Shown here piece after piece: positions 1-8,801 of a DNA stretch of 64,000 bases. The stretch comes from UTCFX2 sp963788145 (GTDB taxonomy: Bacteria > Chloroflexota > Anaerolineae > Anaerolineales > UBA4823). The stretch is from NCBI GenBank assembly GCA_963788145.1, contig CAWBFQ010000007.1:310001-374000 (forward strand), read 5' to 3'. Both the position numbers and the translations under genes were made by a program. How positions within the stretch are numbered: position 1 is the first letter of the stretch; each line of letters begins with the position of its first letter. Under the pieces are notes generated by a model. It had not been told where the DNA came from. It made no database searches and saw nothing but the letters and a program-made list of their open reading frames with translations.

Positions 1-2
1 CG

Positions 3-1394
3 ACCCCTGATTTGCAAATCACTGAACTGCTTTCTGCCCTTAATCCCAGCGCAACACCTGAGATCTATGTTGTTGACACTGCCCCAATCCTTTACTATGC
101 TCAGGCCGCTGACACCAAACGCGTGGTCGCAGTCCGTTTTAGCGTTGTCCAGGACGAGATCACTTCACCCGAACCGATTCCAGAGACGGGCTTCATTAAC
201 CCGGGTCAGTTATTGATCATCCCCCGACGGCTGGCCAATACCAGCGCTTCTCGCCAATTGATGCCAGACAGTGAGGTGGTCTACTCGCCTTCAGCAGTGA
301 ACTTTGACGCTGTCACGTTTGCAGATCAGGCTGGCGGCTATCTGAGTAGATTTGACGAGTGGCATAAGAGCACCGGTAACAGGTCTGGCGCCGAGATCGT
401 TATGCGTGTGGCAATTGAAAACTCGGTCAACCCGCGCTTGCTGCTCGCCCTGCTTGAATATCATAGCCACTGGGTCTATGGCCAACCTGAAAGCCTGAGC
501 CAGAAGGAATACCCTCTCGGACGGGTAGATTTGAAAGAAAAAGGGTTGTATAACCAGCTCATCTGGACGGTCAACCAGCTTTCGATTGGATATTATGCCT
601 ATCGTGAAGGACGCCTGACCGATATCCGCTTCTCCGATGGCGCCAAGACCCGTCTGGCCCCCGACCTGAATGCTGGTACAGCCGCCTTGCAATATTATTT
701 TGCCCAAATTTATGATAGCACTCGTTGGCTCGAAGCCTTGGACCCCGAGAATGGTCTCCCTGCACTACATGCCTTGATGTTTGGCAACCCTTGGGAGCGC
801 GCCCGCATGGTTGAGCCGCTTTTCCCGCCCGGAATCACCCAGCCGCCTCTCACCCTGCCATTTGGGCGCAACTGGACCTGGAGCTATACTGGCGGGCCGC
901 ATGGCGCATGGGAGCACGAAGGCGCCTATGCTGCCCTCGACTTTGCTCCAGGCGCGGCTGAATCGGGTTGCGTTGAAACGCAGGCCTGGGCTGTTGCTGC
1001 AGCGGCTGGTCTGGTGGTTCGCACTGGACCGGGATTAGTTGTGCTTGATCTGGACGGTGACGGTCATGAACAGACTGGCTGGGTGCTGATCTATTTGCAC
1101 CTGGCCGAAAAGGGGCGCGTCAAGCAAGGTGCATGGGTGGCGGCTGGCGAACCACTAGGGCATCCTTCTTGTGAAGGCGGTGTTTCAACCGGCACCCACC
1201 TACACTTCGCCCGTAAATTTAATGGGGAATGGGTTCCTGCTGATGGCGCTTTACCATTCAATCTGGGCGGTTGGATCGCTCATGCTGGACCGCTGGCCTA
1301 CAAAGGCACGTTGACTCGCGATGATGTCACGTTGGAGGCCTGTACTTGCAGCAATTATAAGACTTTTATTACTCGGACCGATTCAGACCCGTAA
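3..1394 (+). CDS. LysM / M23-peptidase-like surface protein, 5' end cut off
   Basis: This is a probable extracellular protein of the LysM plus M23 (LytM-type) architecture. The frame is already open at the window edge, so the true start and any signal peptide lie upstream; a TTG at position 12 is only the first possible start inside the window. Residues about 15-75 resemble a LysM repeat ending in NPGQLLIIPRR. The last third holds an M23-like fold with ALDFAPG, IYLHLAEKG and GTHLHFARK, the last giving the HxH metal-binding motif. M23 enzymes cut peptidoglycan cross-bridges, but some members are inactive scaffolds. The gene lies 2 bp before a paralogue of the same layout, so both are probably co-transcribed. 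Fold assignment is by motif only. Confidence 0.75.
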   Translation, partial: TPDLQITELLSALNPSATPEIYVVDTAPILYYAQAADTKRVVAVRFSVVQDEITSPEPIPETGFINPGQLLIIPRRLANTSASRQLMPDSEVVYSPSAVNFDAVTFADQAGGYLSRFDEWHKSTGNRSGAEIVMRVAIENSVNPRLLLALLEYHSHWVYGQPESLSQKEYPLGRVDLKEKGLYNQLIWTVNQLSIGYYAYREGRLTDIRFSDGAKTRLAPDLNAGTAALQYYFAQIYDSTRWLEALDPENGLPALHALMFGNPWERARMVEPLFPPGITQPPLTLPFGRNWTWSYTGGPHGAWEHEGAYAALDFAPGAAESGCVETQAWAVAAAAGLVVRTGPGLVVLDLDGDGHEQTGWVLIYLHLAEKGRVKQGAWVAAGEPLGHPSCEGGVSTGTHLHFARKFNGEWVPADGALPFNLGGWIAHAGPLAYKGTLTRDDVTLEACTCSNYKTFITRTDSDP

Positions 1395-1396
1395 GC

Positions 1397-2965
1397 ATGC
1401 CCAAGTTTCCTCGCTTCAGTCTTATCAATAAAGCAATCGTCTGGATCAGCCTGGTTCTTCTTTTAGTGAGCGCCTGTGGGCCAAGTGTTCCCGCCTCTGG
1501 AACAGCGCCGCCTAGCCCGCCATTTTCCAGCGGAGCCACACCCGAAGGGGAACTGCTACCTTCACCCACTTCGTTCTACCCCAGCCGACCACGCTATGCT
1601 CCTGGAGAACAGGTCGATTACATTGCCCAATCCGGCGATACTTTGGCGGTATTGGCGGTTCGCTTTAATAGCAGTGTTGCCGAGATTCAAGAAACAAACC
1701 CTTTCATTCCCAAAGATGCCACCACCATGCCTCCCGGTATGCCGATGAAGATTCCGATATACTATCTGCCGTTGTGGGGCTCGCCTTACCAGATCATCTC
1801 TGATAGCCTGTTTGTCAATGGGCCGGCTCAGGTGGGTTTTGATACTCAGAAATTTGTCGCTTCTCATCAGGGTTGGTTGCGCGAATATTCTTCCTATGTG
1901 TCGGATAATAATCGCAGCGGGGCTGAGATCGTTGATCTTGTTGCTTATAATTACAGCCTTAGCCCGCGACTGCTCCTGGCTTTGCTGGAATATCAATCCG
2001 GGGCGCTTTCCAGGCCAATTCTGGAGACCGAAGACGAGGACTACCCGCTAGGCTCACGCCGCTGGGATCACAAAGGCTTGTTTCTACAGCTTGCCTGGGC
2101 GGCGAACTTGCTCAACGATGGTTATTATCGCTATCGGTCTGGTCGCCTGACTGAGATCATGCTCAAGGATGAGCGACTGGAGCGGGTCGACCCATGGCAG
2201 AATGCTGCCAGCGTCAGCCTGCACCAATATTTTAATACCATCTTTGAGTATGACCGCTATGCTCTGGCTATTTCTCCGGATGGGTTGGCTGCGACTTACC
2301 AGGATTTATTCGGTGATCCTTGGAGTGCTGCCCCCCATATCCCTGGTAGCTTGACCCAGCCCGCTTTTCTGTTACCTTTCGAACCGGGCGATGTCTGGGC
2401 GCTTACCGGAGGTCCGCACGCTGGTTGGGGTACTGGCGAGCCGTTAGCTGCCCTCGATTTTGCCCCACCCTCCAAGACTTCTGGATGTGTCTTTAGCGAT
2501 CGTTGGGCGACGGCGGTAGCGGATGGGTTGGTTGTTCGCTCTGGAGACGGACAGGTGATGCTCGATCTGGATGGTGATGGCGACGAGCGGACCGGTTGGA
2601 ATATTTTTTACCTGCATATCGGCAGTGACCGACGCGCCCCATTAGGCGCTTTCCTGAAGCAGGGTGATCGAATTGGGCATCCATCTTGCGAAGGCGGTTC
2701 CGCCACCGGCACACATATCCATATTGTGCGCAAGTACAATGGCGAATGGATGCCAGCGGAGGGTTTCGGTGGGGTCCTGGCTTTCAATATGGAGGGTTGG
2801 GTTGCTCATAATGGCAGCCAAATCTACCTGGGTACGCTTACCCGTCATTCCCAGGTGGTGACTGCTTGCACCTGCTCGAATGCTGCCAGTTGGGTGAGGA
2901 GCGATCGGATGCCGCTCAGGACGCCAACGCCAGAGATTTTTGGGACACCTGGCGCGAGCCAATAG
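1397..2965 (+). CDS. Lipoprotein with LysM and M23 peptidase-like domains
   Basis: This is a paralogue of the preceding gene. It begins with a lipoprotein signal: a hydrophobic stretch followed by the lipobox LVSAC, with the lipidated cysteine near residue 27, so the product should be anchored to the outer face of the membrane. A Pro/Ser-rich linker precedes a LysM repeat (about residues 60-115, DYIAQSGDTLAVLAVRF). The M23-like domain near the C terminus has ALDFAPP, FYLHIGSD and GTHIHIVRK (HxH). The middle, containing NRSGAEIVDLVAYNYSLSPR, is shared with the upstream paralogue and is not a domain I recognise. A likely role is cell-wall binding and remodelling. No clear Shine-Dalgarno sequence is seen, consistent with coupling to the gene before it. 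Confidence 0.8.
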   Translation: MPKFPRFSLINKAIVWISLVLLLVSACGPSVPASGTAPPSPPFSSGATPEGELLPSPTSFYPSRPRYAPGEQVDYIAQSGDTLAVLAVRFNSSVAEIQETNPFIPKDATTMPPGMPMKIPIYYLPLWGSPYQIISDSLFVNGPAQVGFDTQKFVASHQGWLREYSSYVSDNNRSGAEIVDLVAYNYSLSPRLLLALLEYQSGALSRPILETEDEDYPLGSRRWDHKGLFLQLAWAANLLNDGYYRYRSGRLTEIMLKDERLERVDPWQNAASVSLHQYFNTIFEYDRYALAISPDGLAATYQDLFGDPWSAAPHIPGSLTQPAFLLPFEPGDVWALTGGPHAGWGTGEPLAALDFAPPSKTSGCVFSDRWATAVADGLVVRSGDGQVMLDLDGDGDERTGWNIFYLHIGSDRRAPLGAFLKQGDRIGHPSCEGGSATGTHIHIVRKYNGEWMPAEGFGGVLAFNMEGWVAHNGSQIYLGTLTRHSQVVTACTCSNAASWVRSDRMPLRTPTPEIFGTPGASQ

Positions 2966-2997
2966 CGAATAGTAATATTCGCGAGGGGTGATTTTTT
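2965..2997 (+). terminator. Candidate intrinsic terminator after the LysM/M23 pair
   Basis: A perfect 7-bp stem (GCGAATA / TATTCGC) with the 4-base loop GTAA starts on the last base of the stop codon, and a run of six T begins 9 bases after the stem. The gap before the T run makes it an imperfect intrinsic terminator. It sits between convergent genes, where a terminator is expected. Confidence 0.5.
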
Positions 2998-3042
2998 AGA
3001 TAGTTGATGGTTAGAACAGCTTGAAGCAGGCGCGTCCCCTTT

Positions 3043-3804
3043 TCAATCCGTGTAGTCAGGTACGATTTGAACGTTGTGGATGAACCAAGAATTTACGCGC
3101 CTCATGCCGACCGGGCAAGAGAACTGGATTTTGATTGTTTTGCCTCTATAATCGCTGAGATCAAAGGATTCGACCTTCCACAGTTGGGCAACCCCGGTTG
3201 GGATAACCCGAACGTTGGAAAGCCGTCCATCGACTACCAGGCTGAGCATTGCCTGATCCTTTAGATCTCGCTTGTTCCAATACACCAGCGCAGGGTTTGC
3301 CCAACTTTCCTCGATGTACACTTCTTGTTTGCTGGTCAGGTAAGCCGTGTTTTGACCCCCGACGGTTTTGAAATCATCGTTTAATTTCCAGCATAGCGAT
3401 TTGGCTTCTGTGCAGCCTGAGGATAGCGGCACCCAGTACAATGGCTGCCATTCAGTAATTTCGGTTGGCAAACTACTGGCTGGTTCCTCGGTTGGGGGCA
3501 GCGGTGTATCGGTGTCAGCAGCGATGGGGGTATCCGTCGCAACGGAGAGTGTGGGTGGAAGGTTTGCAGGTGGTGGTAGGGGGGTATTCGTTGCTGGAGC
3601 AGGCTCTGTAACGACTGAAGCCAGGGTTGCGCCTCCTTCAGCCTGGAGCGTCTCGTCCACAGCTCGGGCAATGTCTGTTTCATCCATAACAGGTGTGCTT
3701 TTCAGCAGGCTAAAATCGCATGCGGAGGATACGATGCTGAGGATGACTATGAACGCAATAATGAATGTTGAAATTGGGGGATTTGGTTTGTTATCTTGAT
3801 GAAT
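3043..3804 (-). CDS. Lipoprotein with Pro/Thr-rich linker, unusual ATT start
   Basis: No family is recognised. An internal ATG at 3687 would give 214 residues and no export signal, but the frame is open further upstream and encodes a clear lipoprotein signal: a hydrophobic run (FIIAFIVILSIV) followed by SSAC, with the lipobox cysteine at about 3718-3720. No ATG, GTG or TTG exists between the signal and the upstream stop at 3805-3807. The only sensible start is ATT at 3804, preceded 9 bases earlier by GAGGAG. Either ATT is used or a base error hides a normal start. After the signal comes a Pro/Thr/Ala-rich linker of about 60 residues, then a domain of about 130 residues with two cysteines and several tryptophans, probably a beta-sandwich-like extracellular module. 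Convergent with the LysM/M23 pair. Confidence 0.6.
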   Translation of the reverse strand: MHQDNKPNPPISTFIIAFIVILSIVSSACDFSLLKSTPVMDETDIARAVDETLQAEGGATLASVVTEPAPATNTPLPPPANLPPTLSVATDTPIAADTDTPLPPTEEPASSLPTEITEWQPLYWVPLSSGCTEAKSLCWKLNDDFKTVGGQNTAYLTSKQEVYIEESWANPALVYWNKRDLKDQAMLSLVVDGRLSNVRVIPTGVAQLWKVESFDLSDYRGKTIKIQFSCPVGMRRVNSWFIHNVQIVPDYTD

Positions 3805-4025
3805 CTATGGATTCTCCTCACCGAAAGGAAAGACTGGTGACCGGTTTTTGTCTGTTTAGGATGTATTTTGTTTATACTTAAAATAAGTATACAGGAATAT
3901 CGGTCGGTAATCAAGTGCAGCCATAAATAGTGAAAATAAAGGCGCTCGTAGGCTGAACACAGCACGTTCTCTCAGGCACTATATCAATAATATAAAAATT
4001 ATAATTAATAATATTGAATATAATC

Positions 4026-4053
4026 TTGACATTTTCAAGGTGAGTATTATAAT
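4026..4053 (+). promoter_or_regulatory. Consensus sigma-70 promoter for the DUF2089 operon
   Basis: TTGACA at 4026-4031 and TATAAT at 4048-4053 match the housekeeping consensus exactly, with a 16-bp spacer. The surrounding 3.9-4.05 kb is very AT rich. Transcription would start about 30 bp before the DUF2089 gene and run through the SHOCT-module genes. Confidence 0.75.
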
Positions 4054-4088
4054 AAGCAAAATGAAAGAAGACAGATAGCGAGGTCCCC

Positions 4089-4475
4089 ATGCAATCAATA
4101 CCCACTCGTTGCCCGCTCTGCGGCGGTGAGTTGACCGTAACCCGTATTTACTGCCGCGACTGCGATACAACTTATGAAGGGCGTTTTTCAAGCGGTCCGT
4201 TTGGCAACCTGACTCAAGAACAGCTTAATTTCATGATCACCTTTGTGCGCTGTGAAGGAAAAATTACCCGCATGGAGGATGAGATCAAGCTGTCTTACCC
4301 CACCATTCGCAACCGGTTGCACGAGGTGATCCGCGCCCTCGGTTTCGAACCAGGTGCAGGCGATGAGCCTGCTGGCCTTTCCGAACAAGACCGCCAGCGC
4401 ATCCTGGAAGACCTGGATAAGGGCAAGATTAGCGCCGAAGAAGCGATGCGCCTTCTAAAAGAAGAGGAGGTATGA
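4089..4475 (+). CDS. DUF2089 family zinc-ribbon / HTH protein
   Basis: This probable transcriptional regulator of the DUF2089 family has three parts. An N-terminal zinc ribbon has CPLCGG and CRDCD (residues about 8-25). A middle helix-turn-helix-like region includes SYPTIRNRLHEVIRALGF. The C-terminal helical hairpin LEDLDKGKISAEEAMRLL is of the SHOCT-like type, which recurs in the next three genes. Its length of 128 residues fits the family. It is first in its transcription unit, 35 bp downstream of a perfect promoter, and 1 bp separates its stop from the next gene. Family members lie beside DUF4097/YvlB-type envelope-stress genes, so control of the downstream genes is the natural inference; its target and signal are unknown. 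Confidence 0.8.
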   Translation: MQSIPTRCPLCGGELTVTRIYCRDCDTTYEGRFSSGPFGNLTQEQLNFMITFVRCEGKITRMEDEIKLSYPTIRNRLHEVIRALGFEPGAGDEPAGLSEQDRQRILEDLDKGKISAEEAMRLLKEEEV

Positions 4476-4476
4476 G

Positions 4477-5734
4477 ATGGCCCGTCAAGTGATCCATACC
4501 AGTCTGGCCCCAGATTGTATCATCGGTCAGGTGGCGGGCGACCTGCGTATCAAGGGTTGGGATCTGCCCCAGATCGCTGTTGATGCAGACCCCTCTATTT
4601 TGCAGCTTCGTGAAGAAGAAGACACTGTGCATCTGGATTGTCAGGGTGACCTTGAGGTCCGCCTGCCGCATGGCTCTGTTGTGGAGATCGACGCCGTTCA
4701 AGGGGATTCCCAGATCAAGCTGCTTGATGAAAACATAAAAATTAACCAGGTTCATGGCTCCCTGAGTTTGCGTAACGTTGCTGGAGTCATGGTTGGAATC
4801 GTCAATGGCGACCTCTCTGCTCGCAGCATCACTGGCGACCTGGAAGTCCAGCAGGCGCTTGGGGACGCAGATATTCGTCAGGTGGAGGGCGCTTGTAACC
4901 TGCGCGAAGTGCTGGGGGATCTAGTACTGCAAAATATTCGAGGAGACCTGCATGCCGTGACGCAGGGTAATGCCAGGATTAAATTATCCTTGCTGCAAGG
5001 TGAGAGCTACATGGTACAAGCAGATGGAGATGTCTCTATCGGGGTGTCGCCAGAAGCTGGTTTGCGGCTGCACCTTTTGAGCGCAGCCCAGTCGATCAAG
5101 GTGCGCTTACCAGAGCATAACCAAAGCTATCAACAGGAACAAGTAGACCTGGAAGTGGGCGATGGCGAAGTCGGCCTGGCGATTGAGGCAGGCGGTGATA
5201 TTAAGCTATCAACAGAGGTGAGCGATTGGGAAGGCTCGACGCCCTATATGACTGATTTCAGTGAGCAGATCACCCGCCAGGTGGAATCTCAGATCGGTCA
5301 ACAGATGGAGGAAGTGACCCGGCGAGTGCAGGAGCAAATGGGTCGACTGTCCGAGACGCTTAACCGGGCTGGAATGTCTCCGGATGAAGCCCACCGAGTT
5401 GTTGAACAAGCCATGCGCGCCAGCGAGCGTGAAACCGCGCGTGCTCAGGAAAAAATGCGCCGTGCTCAGGAAAAGCTGGAACGTAAGCTGGAAGAAGCCC
5501 AGCGCCGCGCAGATCAGAAAGCGCGCGCTGAGGAGCGCAGCCCCTGGGCGCGCTCGGCGTCATACCTGGGGACGCGGCGTTTCCACTGCCCCTTCGGCTT
5601 CACCGCCGCCTGCAGCCCCTGGTCCGGTTTCGGAAGAGGAGCGCCTGATGATCTTGCGCATGCTCGAGCAGAAGAAGATCAGCCTGGAAGAAGCGGACAG
5701 GCTGCTTTCAGCTCTGGAAGGCGGAGACGAATGA
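4477..5734 (+). CDS. DUF4097-like beta-repeat / coiled-coil / SHOCT protein, frameshifted
   Basis: The N-terminal 230 residues are a run of short beta-strand repeats rich in GDL motifs (NGDLSARSITGDLEV, LGDLVLQNIRGDL), the pattern of DUF4097/YvlB-like adhesin-type solenoids. Then comes a charged coiled coil of about 90 residues (EEVTRRVQEQMGRL, RAQEKLERKLEEAQRR). The frame then changes by +1 somewhere between 5520 and 5625. In the new frame the protein ends with a SHOCT-like hairpin, LMILRMLEQKKISLEEADRL, and stops at 5734. Continuing in the original frame gives a low-complexity tail to 5778 without similarity to the neighbours. I therefore read this as one gene of about 418 residues carrying one extra base. 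YvlB/LiaX relatives act in cell-envelope stress; the role here is inferred from that. Confidence 0.7.
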
Positions 5735-5777
5735 CGAAATTTGTTACATCTGGAACTTTAGGATCGGAGGCCTTTTG

Positions 5778-6494
5778 ATGAGATCGACCAATGAACGTAA
5801 GCTCATCCTGCAGATGATCGAAGATGGCCGTATCTCAGCCGACGAAGGTCTTGGATTGCTCCAGGCGTTGAAGGCCGCCGAGAGCGGCGCGGATACACCT
5901 GGTTTTGCACCTGTTTTCGATTCGACAGGATTACCCATTGAGACGCTATCCGCACCCTCAGGCGATGAAGCGATTGAGAACGATCCGGAACCCACCCGCG
6001 CCCAGACCACTTTTGAGCCCGATCAGGCTATTCCTGAAACCATCACTGAACCCGCCATTCAAAAGTGGAAGCGTTGGTGGATGATCCCACTTTGGATTGG
6101 CGTAACGATCACTGTCTTTGGCGGCTTATTTATGTACCTGGCTCAACAATCCTCCGGGATCGGCTTCTGGTTTGTTTGCGCCTCGATCCCGTTTGCCCTG
6201 GGTCTTGTCGTGATAGTGCTGGCCTGGCAGAGCCGCACTGCTCCCTGGTTGCATCTGCGCGTACGGCAACCGCCAGGAAAATCACCTCAACAGATAGCTT
6301 TCAGTTTTCCTCTTCCGGTTCAATCGGCGGCCTGGTTTCTGCGCACCTTTAGCCGTTGGATTCCGGGAGCGGGAGAAAAAGCCTGGGATCAGGTGATCCT
6401 GGCAGTAGGTGAGCAAGCAAACCCGGATCATCCAATCATAATCCAGGTGGATGGCGCTGAAGGTGGCGAGAAAGTGGAGATCTATATCGGATAA
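5778..6494 (+). CDS. Membrane protein with N-terminal SHOCT-like module
   Basis: The protein opens with the helical hairpin shared by its neighbours (LILQMIEDGRISADEGLGLL, residues about 9-28). A Pro/Glu-rich linker follows, then two transmembrane segments (about residues 100-120, MIPLWIGVTITVFGGLF, and about 130-150), and a C-terminal soluble stretch ending in GEKVEIYIG. The final VEIYIG resembles the C terminus VEIFIE of the next gene, suggesting a shared small C-terminal domain. ATG at 5778 follows GGAGG at a good distance; the TTG one codon earlier is less likely. No catalytic motif is visible. It probably works with the other SHOCT-module proteins at the membrane. Confidence 0.7.
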   Translation: MRSTNERKLILQMIEDGRISADEGLGLLQALKAAESGADTPGFAPVFDSTGLPIETLSAPSGDEAIENDPEPTRAQTTFEPDQAIPETITEPAIQKWKRWWMIPLWIGVTITVFGGLFMYLAQQSSGIGFWFVCASIPFALGLVVIVLAWQSRTAPWLHLRVRQPPGKSPQQIAFSFPLPVQSAAWFLRTFSRWIPGAGEKAWDQVILAVGEQANPDHPIIIQVDGAEGGEKVEIYIG

Positions 6495-6521
6495 GCGCCG
6501 TGTAATTTTTGGTATGATCTG

Positions 6522-6557
6522 GAGGATCGCTCCATGAGAAGCACTGAAGCGATCCTC
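6522..6557. repeat. 10-bp inverted repeat in the gap between two SHOCT-module genes
   Basis: GAGGATCGCT (6522-6531) is matched perfectly by AGCGATCCTC (6548-6557) across a 16-base loop. No T run follows, so it is more likely an mRNA structure or protein-binding site than an intrinsic terminator. Confidence 0.5.
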
Positions 6558-6623
6558 TCTTGGCGTGTTTCAGTAGATTAGCGCTCGAAAATGGCGAAAT
6601 GAATTTCGGAGGAGGACCGAAGA

Positions 6624-6998
6624 ATGGCAACCAATGAAGATCGAATGAAGATTCTCAGGATGATTGATGAAGGAAAGATCACAGCAGAAGAGGGGACCAG
6701 GCTGCTCGCAACGTTGAGTGAGAGCCGTAAGGCTGTAAAAAAGCCTTCGTTGACGACCTCAAGCAGCGGGGCGCGCTGGTTGAAGGTGCGTGTTACAGAT
6801 ATGGTGACCGGAAAAGCTAAGGCGACGGTGAACCTTCCGCTTGGCCTGGTGGATGCTGGTTTGAATATTGCCTCAAAATACGCCCCTGAAGTTGCATTTG
6901 ACGAGTTGGTTGAAGCGATCAATGCCGGCGCTCAAGGCAAAATTATTGATGTATATGATGAAGTAGATGGCGAGCACGTCGAAATCTTTATTGAATAA
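6624..6998 (+). CDS. Small SHOCT-like module protein
   Basis: This 124-residue soluble protein has a helical hairpin at residues 7-28 (KILRMIDEGKITAEEGTRLL) nearly identical in pattern to those of the three genes upstream. It is followed by an alpha/beta domain of about 75 residues containing ARWLKVRVTDMVTGKAKATV and ending VDGEHVEIFIE. GGAGGAGG lies 8-15 bases before the ATG. It has no signal peptide or membrane segment. Its stop is 4 bp before the next gene's preferred start, so the MFS exporter may be in the same operon. The hairpin is probably an interaction or oligomerisation module; function is unknown. Confidence 0.7.
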   Translation: MATNEDRMKILRMIDEGKITAEEGTRLLATLSESRKAVKKPSLTTSSSGARWLKVRVTDMVTGKAKATVNLPLGLVDAGLNIASKYAPEVAFDELVEAINAGAQGKIIDVYDEVDGEHVEIFIE

Positions 6999-7002
6999 AA
7001 GT

Positions 7003-8328
7003 ATGCGCAAATTCGCATTGATCTGGACTGGTCAGGTTTTTTCGCTTTTAGGGACGAATATCTCCGCTTTCGGTGTCACTGTTTGGGCTTATCAGAAGAC
7101 CGGCTCTGCCACGGTCCTCTCCCTGATCACCTTTTTCCTGGTTACACCCATGCTGATTGTCAGTCCCTTGGCAGGAGCGCTGGTTGACCGGATGAACCGT
7201 AAGCTGATGATGATGGTCAGCGACCTGGCCTCCGGTCTGGTTTCTGGCATCTTGTTGGCGCTTTACCTGACTGGCAGGCTGGAAATCTGGCACTTTTATG
7301 CCTCAAGCGTTTTGATCGGCATTGGGCAGGCCTTTCAGTGGCCGGCTTATTCAGCTGCCATCACGACCCTGGTCCCGAAGGATCAATACGGGCGAGCGAA
7401 CGGGCTGATATCCCTGGCTGAGACCGGGACGGATATCATCGCGCCCATCCTGGCTGCCGGGATGCTTGGTTTGCTTGGGTTAGGAGGAATTCTGATGATG
7501 GATCTGGCTACACTGGTGCTGGCAATCTGTTCATTGTTGATTGTCCGCATCCCGCAGCCTCAGGCCACCCAGGTAGGGATTGCCAGCCGGGGCAGTCTGT
7601 GGAAAGAATCGATTTATGGATTCGTATATATTCTCAAGCGTCCCGGTTTGTTGAGTTTGCAGACCGTGTTTTTGCTTGGAAATTTTTTCAGCACAATCAG
7701 TTTTACTTTAGTGGCGCCGATGATCTTGGCCCGCACTGCAAATAACGAATTGATCCTGGGAACGGTCAACTCGATCGGCGCGATAGGCGGGGTGGTTGGC
7801 GGCGTCTTGATGAGCGCCTGGGGCGGCGCCCGTCGCAAGATACATGGCGTCTTGATGGGTTGGGGTTTCTCTGGAGTTTTTGGGGTGTTGATGGGCATTG
7901 GCCAGATCCCATTAGTGTGGACAACGGCGCGCTTTTTGGGAACGCTGATAGGGCCGGTTGTCAACGCCTCCAACCAGTCCATCTGGCAGACCAGGGTCGC
8001 GCCAGATGTGCAGGGAAGAGTATTCTCAACTCGTCGTTTGATCGCCTGGGTGAGCATGCCGCTGGCTACGCTGGTTGCTGGGCCGCTGGCAGATTATGTG
8101 ATGGAACCGGCGATGGATGTGGGAGGCAGCCTGGCCCCAATCTTTGGGTCCATTGTGGGTGTGGGTCCTGGAGCAGGTATGGCGTTGATTATTGTTGCGA
8201 CAAGCCTGGCAATGGCAATTATTGGGTTTGGCGGTTATTTGTTCCCGATTGTGCGTGGGGTAGAAACGCGGATGCCAGAAGATGAGATCGTCCTGGCGAG
8301 CGACCTCGGTGTGGTTGCAATAGACTAA
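7003..8328 (+). CDS. MFS transporter, MFS_3 / EntS-like exporter type
   Basis: This twelve-helix major facilitator superfamily protein begins FALIWTGQVFSLLGTNIS and carries the cytoplasmic loop signature GALVDRMNRKLMMMVSD between helices 2 and 3. This type (macrolide or siderophore exporters) pumps small molecules out in exchange for protons. An upstream in-frame ATG at 6967 lies inside the preceding gene; the ATG at 7003, just after that gene's stop, puts the first helix at the N terminus and is preferred. The last 4 bp overlap the convergent OsmC gene. It is a clear paralogue of the transporter at 33.6 kb. Substrate cannot be read from the sequence. Confidence 0.8.
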   Translation: MRKFALIWTGQVFSLLGTNISAFGVTVWAYQKTGSATVLSLITFFLVTPMLIVSPLAGALVDRMNRKLMMMVSDLASGLVSGILLALYLTGRLEIWHFYASSVLIGIGQAFQWPAYSAAITTLVPKDQYGRANGLISLAETGTDIIAPILAAGMLGLLGLGGILMMDLATLVLAICSLLIVRIPQPQATQVGIASRGSLWKESIYGFVYILKRPGLLSLQTVFLLGNFFSTISFTLVAPMILARTANNELILGTVNSIGAIGGVVGGVLMSAWGGARRKIHGVLMGWGFSGVFGVLMGIGQIPLVWTTARFLGTLIGPVVNASNQSIWQTRVAPDVQGRVFSTRRLIAWVSMPLATLVAGPLADYVMEPAMDVGGSLAPIFGSIVGVGPGAGMALIIVATSLAMAIIGFGGYLFPIVRGVETRMPEDEIVLASDLGVVAID

Positions 8329-8795
8329 CTCAGGTTGTTTGCAGCCTCATCCCGCTCGTAAACACCGTTTTTCACCAGGACGCGCTCTCCATTCTCTTGA
8401 TCTTCAAAAATTGTATAAACCAGATCAATCGGAAAGACTTTTTCGAACATGGCCTGAGCCGGGCAGTAACGCGCCGCGGATAGCTCAATGGATCGCAGTA
8501 AGGCGTCTTTGTCAATGGCATGTCCGCTGATCAGATACTCAATCCGGGCGCGGGTGAAAACTTTTGGATGATTCTCAGCCCGGTCGGCGTGAACTTTAAC
8601 TTCAAAGTGGCTCACTTTCTGGCGTTTTTTCTCCATAATAGAGATCACATCCATCGCAGTGCAGCCAGCCAACCCAATTGCAAACATTTCCATGGGTCTA
8701 AAGCCCTCATCTTCAGCCCCCAATTCGAGTTCACGCCCGGAGTCTGCCCTGGCAGTGAAATTTAAACCGGAATGCCAGATCACATTTGCATCCAT
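8325..8795 (-). CDS. OsmC family protein
   Basis: This 156-residue OsmC/Ohr-fold protein carries both signature cysteines: one in GLAGCTAMDVISIMEKK (about residue 45) and one in ARYCPAQAMF (about residue 110). In the family these reduce organic or fatty-acid hydroperoxides, recycled by dithiols. It is the last gene of a minus-strand block with two thioredoxin-fold proteins, which could supply reducing power; that link is inference. It is 6 bp downstream of the TlpA-like gene, so probably co-transcribed. Confidence 0.85.
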   Translation of the reverse strand: MDANVIWHSGLNFTARADSGRELELGAEDEGFRPMEMFAIGLAGCTAMDVISIMEKKRQKVSHFEVKVHADRAENHPKVFTRARIEYLISGHAIDKDALLRSIELSAARYCPAQAMFEKVFPIDLVYTIFEDQENGERVLVKNGVYERDEAANNLS

Positions 8796-8801
8796 TTTTC
8801 A

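Noticed and set aside
4477..5778. Reading the beta-repeat gene to 5778 in its first frame
   Set aside because: The tail after about 5540 is low-complexity and the SHOCT-like end shared by the neighbours is in the other frame.
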